A DNA stretch of 41,990 nt from NCBI GenBank assembly GCA_001839685.1, contig MLAK01000976.1, positions 1 through 41,990 of the forward strand, given 5' to 3'. Under the pieces are notes generated by a model. The model saw nothing but the letters and a program-made list of their open reading frames with translations. It was not told where the DNA came from and ran no database searches. This document shows positions 31,738-40,318 of this stretch, piece after piece (within the stretch, counting starts at the first letter, position 1; each line of letters begins with the position of its first letter). Source of the DNA: Tritrichomonas foetus. Lineage: Eukaryota; Parabasalia; Tritrichomonadida; Tritrichomonadidae. The position numbers were made by a program, and so were the translations under genes.

Positions 31738-31811
31738 ATTCAAAAAAGAAGTGAAATCCAGCAAACAATCATCAATGAAGTGAAAAATTCAAAAAAGAAG
31801 TGAAATCCAGC
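31738..31811. repeat. 25-bp direct repeat, two copies 49 bp apart
   Basis: The same 25 bases occur at 31738-31762 and 31787-31811 (core AAAAAAGAAGTGAAATCCAG). The 24-bp spacer itself contains a third partial echo ('GAAGTGAAAAATTC'). Confidence 0.9.
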
Positions 31812-32252
31812 TAACAGAGGTACTTCATCTCGCGAATAAACATTTTTGTTAAAAAATATTATTTGCTATGTATTATCAAAGTATTAGCAACAGCTATAGT
31901 ATCATCAAAATGATAAAATAATGTAAATTGAGAATCTAAATATACGATATAAATATCTTTTTTCCCGATTTTTTTAGGGTTTTAAATTATATATTTAAAA
32001 TAATTCTGATATAAAATATTAATGAAAATAATATGATAATAAAAAAGTTTTTATCCAATTTTTTTCAAAATATGCGAAAAATCGTAAAACTTCTCTCACT
32101 TGGTGTGTATATTGGCGCACTGACGATAACCCAGGAATTAAAATACATACAATCATATTATAATAATGGTATCATTAAGGGTGAGGTTTAAACGGTCTCT
32201 CGATATCATAAAAAGTTTGATGTATTTCTTTCTTCACTTTTTTTTTCCTTCC

Positions 32253-32438
32253 TTTAAGGATGTAGCTCCATTCCGTTTATAATTAAAAAATTGAGATATA
32301 AATTCAAAGGCGATTAGATAATTCAGACTATTAGGCCAGATAATAGGTAAAAAAGTTAATTATTCAAAAGTTAGATGATCTCTATCTATTTTAAGGATGT
32401 AGCTCCATATATATCATAATTAAAAAATTAAGATATAG
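32253..32438. repeat. Direct repeat with TTAAGGATGTAGCTCCA core, two copies
   Basis: Copies begin at 32253 and 32390 (137 bp apart). Each has TTTAAGGATGTAGCTCCAT, about seven variable bases, then ATAATTAAAAAATT(G/A)AGATATA. A third, inverted, copy of the 17-base core lies at 38399-38415. In one frame the core reads KDVAP. Confidence 0.88.
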
Positions 32439-33351
32439 ACGATAACAACTTTTTTGTAATCGATTGATTTTTTTTTTTTAGTTTCAGAATTTTTTTGTGA
32501 GAAAGTTTCTCAAAAAGTTAAAAATTAATTCATAAGAATTGAAAAAAAGTTAGAAGTGAACCTCAAAAAGTTAGAAGTGCTCTTAAAAAGTAATTTTTTA
32601 TTTCTATTACTGTCCATTTGTAAACATTTGAAATAAAATAATTAAATTCAAAAAGTTAATTTTTATTATAGCTATTTTCCATAACCTGCATTAATAATGC
32701 ATTAGATCATAACTATTTTTTAAAGAATTGATATCTTTATTTTACTTACCATAAAAAAGGTAACCAACAAAAATTCAACAACAGAAACATTTCTTATCCA
32801 TATAATAATTAAAAATTACGCAAGAAACAACAAAATATACCGAAATTTCCAACTAAGCAATCACTACATTATTAATATTGTCAATTTACTACAAACAACT
32901 TTGTTTACATCAATATCGCTGCTTTTTTCCAGAAAAAGTGAAGTTTTGTTGATTTGTTTATATATATGCATATCTTCAAAAGTAGTTTCTCAGTTACAAA
33001 TTTTATTATTTAAACCAAAATTTTTATTTGTTTCAATTTGATCGTCAATAGATGAATTTTTCTATTAAATGATACTGACTATAACTAGTATTTATTTAAC
33101 AAGTATTTATTTAACACATAGCTGTCAACAACGAAATTAGATCCAATCATTTTCACATTTCTTTTTATAAAATTTTTGATATACAGGTTATATAACAATA
33201 GCACAAAAATTCATAAAATCATTAAAAAGAAAATTATTATAGATGAAGATAATAATAAAATCTAATAATTTATTTTGATCATTTTTAATCAACAATGAAA
33301 ATCAACAATGAAAATAATAATAGTAATTATTAATAGTATATTTTAGGAATT

Positions 33352-34107
33352 CTAAGTTTCATTTTCTGCTTGTATATCCTCTGCGTGTTGAATATAAGGA
33401 TTCATAAGAAAATTAGGGCCAATATCAGGCCATTCTTCTAGACCAAATAGAAGAACATTTTCAATTAATTTAACTAGTGAAAGGGCAACATAAAATGAGT
33501 CATGGGTAAATGCGGACTCACCATTGTGGATAGCAACTTTGGTCAAAGTCTGTCCTTGACATTAAATAGAAAACTGATACTTGAATATGAATCTATCATT
33601 TTGAGTTGGATAATCTACAGACTTACGTCGTGTCAATAAAAATGGTTCTTCTTCATCACTTTGATGATCAAAACGAATTTTCATTGCATCCGATTCATCA
33701 ACATATTCTATAAGTGTCCCACGTTCACCATTTATCAAACCACGTCCTAAATCAATATTTTATAATAGCATCACTCTGCAAAGAGGAAAAATTTCAAAAT
33801 CAAACGGAATTATAGAGTTAATCAAACGTTTTTTCATTGCACCACAAAAAGCTTTCAGCTGTTGTTCGGATGCTAAAAATACTCGAGTTGTATTGATTTA
33901 TGCGGTCATTTCTCTTTCAATATTTAAATCTTGATTATTAGCAATGTAAGCATTAGATATTTTTACAAAAAATTTAGCAGGAATACTGATGATATCATAT
34001 TCAGCAAATCGTTTTTTCAACATTAATGAGTTATACATTTCTGATAACTTATTTGTAAATGTAATAACCATTCCACCAGGATCAGCTCTACCAACAAAAT
34101 CATCAAC
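33352..34107 (-). pseudogene. PIF1-type DNA helicase, C-terminal half, inactivated
   Basis: Read on the minus strand, one frame carries the C-terminal half of a PIF1/RRM3 superfamily 1B helicase. In order: 'VDDFVGRADPGG' and 'VITFTNKLSEMYNSLML' (cf. the 'iLtp.N..v..iN..ml' stretch); 'CRVML', stop, 'NIDLGRGLINGERGTL' (typical 'vmllrNid...GL.NGtrg'); 'MKIRFDHQSDEEE'; then stop, 'CQGQTLTKVAIHNGE' and 'FYVALSLVK' (motif V/VI, normally HKsQGqTl...YVAlSRv). Three in-frame TAA codons (33898-33900, 33760-33762, 33562-33564) interrupt it. Two fall where the family has Lys/Arg, as expected from AAA to TAA changes. The final Arg of SR is Leu. Walker A/B motifs are missing: the frame breaks off at a 21-bp tandem repeat. 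PIF1 helicases occur in Helitrons, large DNA viruses and host genomes; the source here is unknown. Confidence 0.82.
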
Positions 34108-34191
34108 TTGATTCTATTGTTACAGAAATTGATTCTATTGTTACAGAAATTGTTTCTTTTGTTACAGAAATTGATTCTATTGTTACAGAAT
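34108..34191. repeat. 21-bp tandem repeat, four copies
   Basis: Four head-to-tail units at 34108, 34129, 34150 and 34171 (core TTGATTCTATTGTTACAG; unit 3 has three changes). The array starts exactly where the PIF1-like frame loses similarity. 21 bp is 7 codons, so the array is open in one minus-strand frame. Confidence 0.93.
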
Positions 34192-34294
34192 GAAATCGTT
34201 TTTGGAGTAAGCTATGAATTCTCACCTGTAAATGAGTGTGATCATTATGGTTGTTGCTTGAAGGAACGAAAAGACAGATGATAATCGATTAGGA

Positions 34295-34606
34295 TCAATA
34301 GGTGGAGAAAATCTTGTCAAAACTAACACTTAAAAAATAAAAATGAAATGAATTAACAGGATTTAATATTTNTAAATATCGTTCATCGATGAAATAATCA
34401 CATTCCACTGCATTGAGATAAACTGCATAAACTGTTGAAGGTGATAGCAATTCTGTTGTAGGAATGCTTATGGAAATGTTATTTAATTTATTTGCTGATG
34501 TTGGAGGCATAGCACGTGTTAAAGATGAACTTAATGTATATTCACCAATACTTAATTTAACACTGAGAGAATTCATTGTAACTTTATCTGATTCTAGATC
34601 AAACAT
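34295..34606 (-). CDS. Hypothetical protein, beta-rich, probably a remnant
   Basis: A 103-codon frame with ATG at 34606 and one ambiguous base (34372). It has a polar beta-strand pattern: 'MNSLSVKLSIGEYTLSSSL', then 'NISISIPTTELLSPSTVYAVYL', then 'CDYFIDERYL'. The last ~25 residues are low quality. I do not recognise the family. Its amino acid composition is more gene-like than spacer frames. It lies on the same strand as, and upstream of, the PIF1 pseudogene, so the two may come from one older element. Confidence 0.35.
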   Translation of the reverse strand: MFDLESDKVTMNSLSVKLSIGEYTLSSSLTRAMPPTSANKLNNISISIPTTELLSPSTVYAVYLNAVECDYFIDERYLXILNPVNSFHFYFLSVSFDKIFSTY

Positions 34607-34633
34607 GTTTTAGAATAATATTAATCATCATCA

Positions 34634-34675
34634 ATGTATACGTTAGATACCAAAATTAACATTCATGTATACGTT
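34634..34675. repeat. Paired ATGTATACGTT motif between divergent ORFs
   Basis: ATGTATACGTT occurs at 34634-34644 and 34665-34675, 31 bp apart (about three helical turns), inside the 87-bp gap between the minus ORF starting at 34606 and the plus ORF starting at 34694. GTATAC at the centre is palindromic. It could be a regulator or transposase binding site. Confidence 0.6.
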
Positions 34676-34693
34676 TCTTAATCCATTTATTTC

Positions 34694-35985
34694 ATGACAA
34701 GACTTATTAACACACAAATGGAGGATATCATCCTTGCATCAATTATCGAACTATACACTAATTCTAGCGCCGAAGGAAAGATTAAAATAACCAATAGTTT
34801 AATAGCTTCTGTTGAAGAAGCATTGCAAATCAAACTCACTGAAAGAGAAAGAAAACATATTCAGAATAAACTTTACAAATTATCATCTAATTCAGCTCAA
34901 GTTAATCCATGGTTAAGACCAAGATTGTCTTTGTGTCCGAAAACAGATAAAACTTTGTTTAAACATTTTGTAGCAACTAATGCTGAATGCATCTATTGTA
35001 ATTTGTATAAGCAACAGTGTTCTGAGAAAGATATGATTATTTCGAGCCTTCAACAGAAAATAAAAGGATTAGAGAGAGAGATTGCTCAATTAACCAATTT
35101 GAAAACAGACAAAAACGTTGAGAAAATTGAATTTACTTTGGGAGTACTCTCAGAGGGATTATCATATGAACAAGCCTCCTGTTTTTTATGTTAAATTGGG
35201 TTGATTCCTCCATCAAAAAACACTTTCCTACGAACGCAAAAAGCCATCTCTTCAAAAATAGAGACACTTGTTGAAAATTGCTTAATTACCATACGAAATA
35301 ATCTATCAAATGATATTACGATTTCCTATGATGGGTCGTGGGATCATCCACGCTTTTCTACCAGATGCTTTGGAGCCTTTATCGAATTGGAATATGGGAA
35401 GATAATTGACTTTTTTATTGTTCTACGTAATCAACAACAAAATCAAAATTTTCGAGTTTCAACAACAGATAAATTTCCTCAAGGATTAGAAACTGAAGTT
35501 CTCAGAAAATTAGCTCCATATTGGTTCTCTGATCCTCACATCCGTAACTTTGTGCAAGATACTCACAATAGAAACCAAAGTATTTTCAATGATTATAATA
35601 GTACTTTTTTCGAAAAATTGCGATTAATCATCAATTTAAAAGAATAATAAACCTTGTTAAACGCTTTATTTCTACAAACAATTTTCCAAAGACTATTCAA
35701 AGAAGTATGATAAATTTTTTGAAGTATATTATGTTTTTGGATATTGCAGATAGTCGAAAACAAGAACTTTGGAGTAATCTAATAAATCATTACTCCGGAG
35801 ACCATTCACATTGTATTCATAGCTTAAATCCCAATCAGGATTATATAATTCTGACAGAACCTGAAATTGAAAAATTACGCATGTTTATTACACAAACTTT
35901 AGATGAATTGATATGTACAAACAAAAAAAATGCATACTCAATTCAATGTATCTTTGCATCATGTGAGAAACTTTTTCGCGCCTAA
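34694..35985 (+). pseudogene. DDE-type transposase, N-terminal and catalytic parts, broken
   Basis: ATG 34694 opens a 166-codon frame: a helical N-terminus, a Cys/His-bearing stretch ('SLCP', 'ECIYC', 'QQC'), a coiled coil, then 'GVLSEGLSYEQASCFLC'. TAA at 35192-35194 interrupts, and the same frame resumes at once with 'IPPSKNTFLRTQKAI' and 'SYDGSWDHPRFSTRCFGAF' (first catalytic Asp). 'FVQDTHNRNQS' then fits the second Asp. Near 35640 the frame shifts by one base, and the family pattern continues as 'RFISTNNFPKTIQRS', then 'LWSNLINHYSGDHSHC'. At an A-run near 35922-35929 it shifts again into the frame of the next entry. The layout resembles MULE/Kolobok-like transposases with a 'DGxWxHrr' first-Asp block and a late 'GDHxxC' motif; the exact superfamily is not settled. 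One stop and two frameshifts make it inactive unless these are sequencing errors. Confidence 0.75.
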
Positions 35986-37320
35986 AAATAATTCCTTTAG
36001 ATTTTCTTATTCTGTCAGAATTTATTTATTAGTTCTTTATTGGAATCTAGGTCCAATATATTTCAAAAATTTATATGAATCAATTGTTAATAAAAATATT
36101 ACAGATTTATTAAAGACAAAGCTTGAAAAAACACAAAAACGATGGGAAAAGCATAAAAAGATCAGAAATACANACATATATCGAAAAAAAAGCAATGACA
36201 AAAGAATTAAAAGAAAAAATGAATTGCGTAAAACTACTGTTGAAGGTCATATTACAGCTAATAACACGGATAAAGAAATTTGCAAAACAACTTATAGGAA
36301 TAAAAACGAAGATGTTTCTTTATCAAAAAATTTCGAATCTAACATTGATGGAAAAATAAACTTCGTTGATTCTTCATACACAGAAGAATATGAAGAGGAA
36401 TATTCAGAAGAACTGGATTATTCTTTAGAAGAAGATACTTCAGAAAGTTTAGATATTTCAGACGATTTATTCGAAGAATATGAAGAGAGAATAATAGAAT
36501 TCCTCTGTCCATCAATCAAATTAGCAGGAATAAAAAATCCTGGAAACTTGTGCTATTCAATTTCTGTTATTCAATTATGGACAACAAATGAAGAATTTAT
36601 AAATAGATTAATTCAATTAAAAGATCCAATAGTTGCACCTTTTGTAGAATTATATTCTCGATATATTCATGAAACTTGTACGTTCATAGAACTTCCTCCT
36701 TTGTTTCTAGATTATATTGTTCAATTTTCTGAGTCAATATCAAAACAAGCCGATGCTGAAGAATTTTTAAATGCATTTATATCAAAATGTGAGCATAACA
36801 AATTGCTAAATAACATTCTTTTACATGATTATCAAACAACTGTTGTGTATACTTTCACATGCACAAACTGTCAAAACGAATCTGTGAAAGAAGAAAGCGA
36901 TCTCATCATATATCTCAATTTAAATTCATTAAATGAAATCGATATGAATCAGCTGATTTTATTGAATAAAAAAGGCAATGTAAAGAAAATATGTGAAAAT
37001 TGTAAAAAAAATACAAAGCATGAAACAGAAATAATTCATCTCTACTCAAAATATATACTATATGTAATAAAAAGATATGATATGCTTGGTAACAAAATTG
37101 AAGTCCCTCTAAACATTCTAAATGTATTGTAGTTAATAACGAAATATATACAATAATAGGAATTATTGAACATCACGGTAGCTCAATTTTAAATGGGCAT
37201 TATGTTAGTTATATTCATAAAAATGAATGGTTTTTTTGTAATGACCATTCAATATCTCAGTGTTCTTTTCCAGCTGTATCAAGTGATTGCTATATAGTAT
37301 TATATAAGCGAGCACTGTAA
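35930..37320 (+). pseudogene. Transposase C-terminus fused to USP-class deubiquitinase domain
   Basis: A 400-codon frame (35930-37132). Residues 1-60 continue the transposase ('NVSLHHVRNFFAPKNNSF', 'SVRIYLLVLYWN'; the usual NES reads NVS). Residues 60-140 are basic, and 145-190 strongly acidic (E/D/S/Y). From 198 there is a peptidase C19 (USP) domain: Cys box 'GIKNPGNLCYS' with catalytic Cys208, 'QADAEEFL' (273-280), zinc pairs Cys311/Cys314 and Cys355/Cys358, and 'YVIKRYDMLGNKIEVPL' (378-394). A one-base shift near 37120-37132 ends the frame. The next frame continues the fold to 37320, with His box 'GIIEHHGSSILNGHYVSYI' (His in NGHY at 37198), 'WFFCNDHSIS' and 'CYIVLYKRAL'. Every USP motif is there, so it was recently functional. 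There is one ambiguous base at 36173. Confidence 0.82.
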
Positions 37321-37764
37321 CTAATAAATTCATATGCTATTATGAAGTGTTTTTAGGATAGATGAAAGAAATTGTTAATTTCTAAGTAATTAAGAAAGAC
37401 TCAATTAAAATATTTATAATTATTGGTGTTTAATCTAATGCATAATACCAAGCAATAATTATTTTTTGTGCGATAATTGTCTCCTGCTGAAATATGATAA
37501 ATTTGATTGACTTGAAATAAAGGAATTACATAAAATACTTAATGAATTTCCTTTATTCATCATTATTTTTTTGATTTAAACATTAATTTACTAATGATTT
37601 AGCTTCATGAAACTTTTTAATTTTAACAATCGAAGCAATGGACTCGTTTCTTTTCTTTTTATGTTACATTAAAAATACAATTTAAGAAAAATTAACAGAA
37701 ATTCATACTAATTTAGCTTTATTTTTCTATTATGTTTAAGAAATGCTCAAAAAATAGTAAGTAG

Positions 37765-37960
37765 GCTTATGTTGGTTACATTGATCATCTGCAATATCTC
37801 ATTGTTCTCATCCATTTGTATCATGTAATTGTTGCATATTATTATTTCAACGAGTGCAGTAAATAATATATATGCAGGCCATTATGAAGTAATTTTAGAA
37901 TAGAAAGGTAATTAGTAAATGCTCATGAAGAAAAACTCAACTAATATATTGCAGCAATAA
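37765..37960 (+). repeat. Decayed duplicate of the USP 3' end and its 3' flank
   Basis: GGCTTATGTTGGTTACATTG here parallels GGGCATTATGTTAGTTATAT at 37194. The parallels continue: CAATATCTCATTGTTCT vs CAATATCTCAGTGTTCT, then GCGAGCACTG vs CGAGTGCAG. Past the stop, ATTATGAAGT..TTTTAG.ATAGA and ACTCAA(T/C)TAA.ATATT match too. The offset is about 542 bp. The copy has an internal deletion of about 25 bases and no open frame. Confidence 0.7.
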
Positions 37961-38398
37961 TTAATTTCTTAGCTATAATTCGATTAATAAGATTGATTAT
38001 GGAAAAAATGAAAATAACTGACGATATTGCTAATTCAATATTTAATCAAAAAAAAATAATCAATTAAAATACTAGATTTATTGATATTAAACTTAGCTTA
38101 CTTATAATTCGGCTTCATGATGCAGCTAATAAAAAATTTTCAAATATTCAATTATATGATCATCGATAAATTCCAAATGAAACCGGTGTCAAGTTCCTGT
38201 TACAGTTGGTAAATATACTGATGAGAAGCTTTTATTAAACAGGTAAGTATTTCAAGTAAAAAAATCTGGTTTCAATATATTCCGTAATACTAAAAAAATT
38301 GATTGAATGGAGAAAAAATATAATCTGTATTCAAAAATTGAATTCAAAATTATTTTGAGAATACTCATACAATCATGTTTTGAATGTTTTTTAATCGG

Positions 38399-38415
38399 TG
38401 GAGCTACATCCTTAA
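38399..38415 (-). repeat. Third copy (inverted) of the TTAAGGATGTAGCTCCA core
   Basis: Reverse complement of the 17-base core found at about 32.25 and 32.39 kb, here without the A/T-rich downstream half. Three exact 17-mers in about 6 kb are not expected by chance, so this is a dispersed repeat fragment. Confidence 0.85.
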
Positions 38416-38534
38416 TAGTAATTTCTTTAATATTACAATTCATAAATTATTTTGGTAAAGGAAAATTCTAATTTGTATCTAAATTACTAGATATCAATTT
38501 TGATATTAGATGAATAAAATGAAATGGTTCTATA

Positions 38535-38600
38535 GTCCCGGGACCCCCCCCCCCAACGTCTTCAGAGAAAGTGAACATGGATCGCTTATACACTTTCTCT
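38535..38600. repeat. GC palindrome, C11 tract and 10-bp stem hairpin
   Basis: GTCCCGGGAC (38535-38544) is a perfect palindrome whose last C begins a run of eleven C (38544-38554). Ten bases on, AGAGAAAGTG (38564-38573) pairs perfectly with CACTTTCTCT (38591-38600) around a 17-base loop. The C/G clusters are striking in this AT-rich DNA. They lie about 100 bases past the end of the pogo-like transposase and may be part of an element end. Confidence 0.8.
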
Positions 38601-38643
38601 ATCATATGTATTCAAAATAAAATGCAGGTAAATAAATAAAATC

Positions 38644-38682
38644 GAAAATAGTATAAAAAAAATTTTTTTTTCTATTTTGTTT
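38644..38682. repeat. A/T-rich inverted repeat downstream of the pogo-like transposase
   Basis: CGAAAATAG and CTATTTTG flank an A-run followed by a T-run, so the 3' flank of the minus-strand transposase can fold into a hairpin. It may be a transcript end or part of the element terminus; the T/A content makes it weak evidence. Confidence 0.5.
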
Positions 38683-38699
38683 TATTGAAAGAAATCAAA

Positions 38700-39772
38700 T
38701 TAATCTATCAATTTATTTTCACCTTTGTGAAATTGTTCTATTTCAATCCGCACTTTCGCGTTTTCTGCTTGGAATTGTTGGGGTATATTATTCAAGTATC
38801 GAACTCTATGAGCATATTTTTTATTCACTTTATAAAACAAGATATCATTTTCTCCTGAATACACTTCAAGCCCAGATTCTCTCCAAGCATGCATAATGCT
38901 CACCTTTGTTGCTGTCATTTGCCATGCCGAAAAGATTTTAATAATTTCTTTACTTTGTTCTGATAGAGTGGGATTTACAGATACTCTTCGTTGATTTTGA
39001 ATGTGTGTATTCCAAAAAGCCCTAAATCTAAAACCTGCAACTGGTCACTTGAATATGCCGGAATAAAGTTAACGATTACTTTGTGATAGAGGCATTCGTC
39101 TAGAAATTCATCAGATAAATGCGAAGAACAGTTATCTAATATTAGCATTGCTTCACCATAATAATTTAATTTTTTGCGTTTTTTTGATAAATATGGAAAA
39201 ATAAATTTGATCCTCAAATGTGTAAATAAATTTGATAACATAAATCCATTTTCTGTACATACACATTCTACATCATCACCGTTAATTCCTTCATAGAGCA
39301 ACTCGCGTTCAATTGTTTTCCTTTGTAAAACAAGCAATGGTTTAAGGCTTTCACCATCACCACAAACACATGAAAGCATTGTTGTTCTTTTGATCTTTCG
39401 ATCAACAGGCACATACACTTGTTCTTTCGGGTATTCAATTGGGACAATGCACGTTACATCACGAATATCTAGAAATGGTTGAATACCAGTCTCGTCAGCA
39501 TTAAAAAGGAACGAGGCTGGTATATCAACAATTTCTTTTTCTGTTATTTCAAAGAACTTATCTATTTCCTCATTAGAAACTTCTGTACGTTCCTTTTCGA
39601 GGGGAATTCCAGTCACGATTTTGAAATGTCCATTATTTCGAATAACATGGCGTAGAGAATCCAATAACACATCTTTATGAAAAGTTTTTTGAATAAATTT
39701 TAATAATTCTTCATATGTTAGTGGTTTTTTTTCATTGAATCTTTCTGTAATGTGGTTAAAAATGGTGTCCAT
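38700..39772 (-). pseudogene. Pogo/jerky-like DDE superfamily transposase with one frameshift
   Basis: The minus-strand gene runs from ATG 39772 (265 codons to 38975) and continues after a one-base shift near 38977 to a stop at 38700. The DDE_1 (Tc1/mariner-pogo) triad is intact: Asp93 in 'LFNADETGIQPF', Asp213 in 'LILDNCSSH' and Asp249 in 'SSDQLQVLDLGLFG' (usual HxLQPLDvGvFG). The post-shift part reads 'NPTLSEQSKEIIKIFSAWQ', then 'TKVSIMHAWRESGLEV', the expected helical tail with '..aw..sGl'. The pre-ATG frame reads 'WQTILSPEE' back to a TGA, so an upstream DNA-binding helix-turn-helix part is cut off or out of frame. The element is young in look: one frameshift, all catalytic residues kept. 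Trichomonad genomes carry many copies of DDE_1 endonucleases. Confidence 0.88.
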
Positions 39773-40045
39773 TTCTTCTGGGGAAAGTATAGTTTGCCAT
39801 CAACTAAGACCATACATCATACATTTTCAAAATTGGGCGAGTTTATTGAGAAATACGAATTTGACATCACCCAAATTCCAGACTACATATCTTATCTGAG
39901 ATCACATCAAGTTATTCATGATACTCCATTCGAAGTGAATGTTGGAGTCGATGCCATGTCGTTTGAATTATTCAAGAAAAAGCATGATCGAGAAGTAAAT
40001 CATTATTTAACGAAACAGAATTGTCGAACTATCATCTATTATTAA
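39773..40045 (+). other. Uncharacterised plus-strand ORF remnant
   Basis: An open frame that formally starts at an ATG (39752) inside the transposase on the other strand. Gene-like composition begins about 39780 ('WGKYSLPSTKTIHHTFSKL') and continues as 'YEFDITQIPDYISYLRSHQ', 'VDAMSFELFKKKHDREVNHY' and ends 'NCRTIIYY'. I do not recognise it. It is probably the 3' part of an older gene whose left side was displaced by the pogo-like element. Confidence 0.35.
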
Positions 40046-40065
40046 AACATAACATTTATTTATAG

Positions 40066-40311
40066 AATTCAGATGAGTACTTCAGTGCGGAATTTCTTGA
40101 AAGATACCTAAATTTTGGAAGTCCTTTAACAGACTTTTCTCCAAATGCCAAACTCAAAGAAAGTTTCCCTTTAGCTGTTTTTCCTTTAAAAAACTTTTTA
40201 AAATTGTATGAAAACAAAGAAACAAGAACTGTATCGCTGTACATATTACCATTTGCTCTCATAGAAAATGTAATCAGAAATCCGATTCTCTCGAGAAACA
40301 CAAGATTTTAA
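40066..40311 (+). other. Uncharacterised coding remnant without a start codon
   Basis: A plus-strand frame of 81 codons without an ATG near its start, ending TAA at 40309-40311. Segments include 'SDEYFSAEFLERYLNFGSPL', 'SFPLAVFPLKNFLKLYENKE' and 'VSLYILPFALIENVIRNPI'. Its composition is protein-like and it lies in tandem with neighbouring remnants. The antisense frame (40056-40301) is likely its shadow. No family recognised; it may be a structural or accessory gene of a virus-like element, but nothing in it proves that. Confidence 0.35.
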
Positions 40312-40318
40312 TTTTACG

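Larger units (their letters stand above)
31363..33351. other. Repeat-rich non-coding stretch at the start of the accessory region
   Basis: About 2 kb without a gene. It holds a T45 tract, a 25-bp direct repeat, two copies of a 17-bp core that recurs inverted near 38.4 kb, and a cluster of AAAAGTTA words. I see no coding remnant here. Confidence 0.5.
37321..38698. other. Non-coding stretch with decayed duplicate and hairpins
   Basis: About 1.4 kb with no intact gene. It contains a decayed second copy of the USP 3' end (37765-37960), the inverted copy of the 17-base core (38399-38415), a GTCCCGGGAC palindrome running into C11, a 10-bp stem hairpin, and an A/T-rich inverted repeat next to the pogo-like transposase 3' end. 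Confidence 0.5.

Noticed and set aside
33352..34606. Reading TAA as a sense codon to rescue the helicase
   Set aside because: All host genes in the window use TAA as a normal terminator, so code reassignment is not supported; simple decay fits.
38252..38443. 63-codon minus frame containing KDVAPP
   Set aside because: It owes its start to the dispersed 17-base core; the rest is Ile/Phe/Leu-rich spacer translation. Kept as a repeat, not a gene.
40056..40301. 81-codon minus frame opposite the 40066-40311 remnant
   Set aside because: The plus-strand frame has better composition; the minus frame looks like its antisense shadow.
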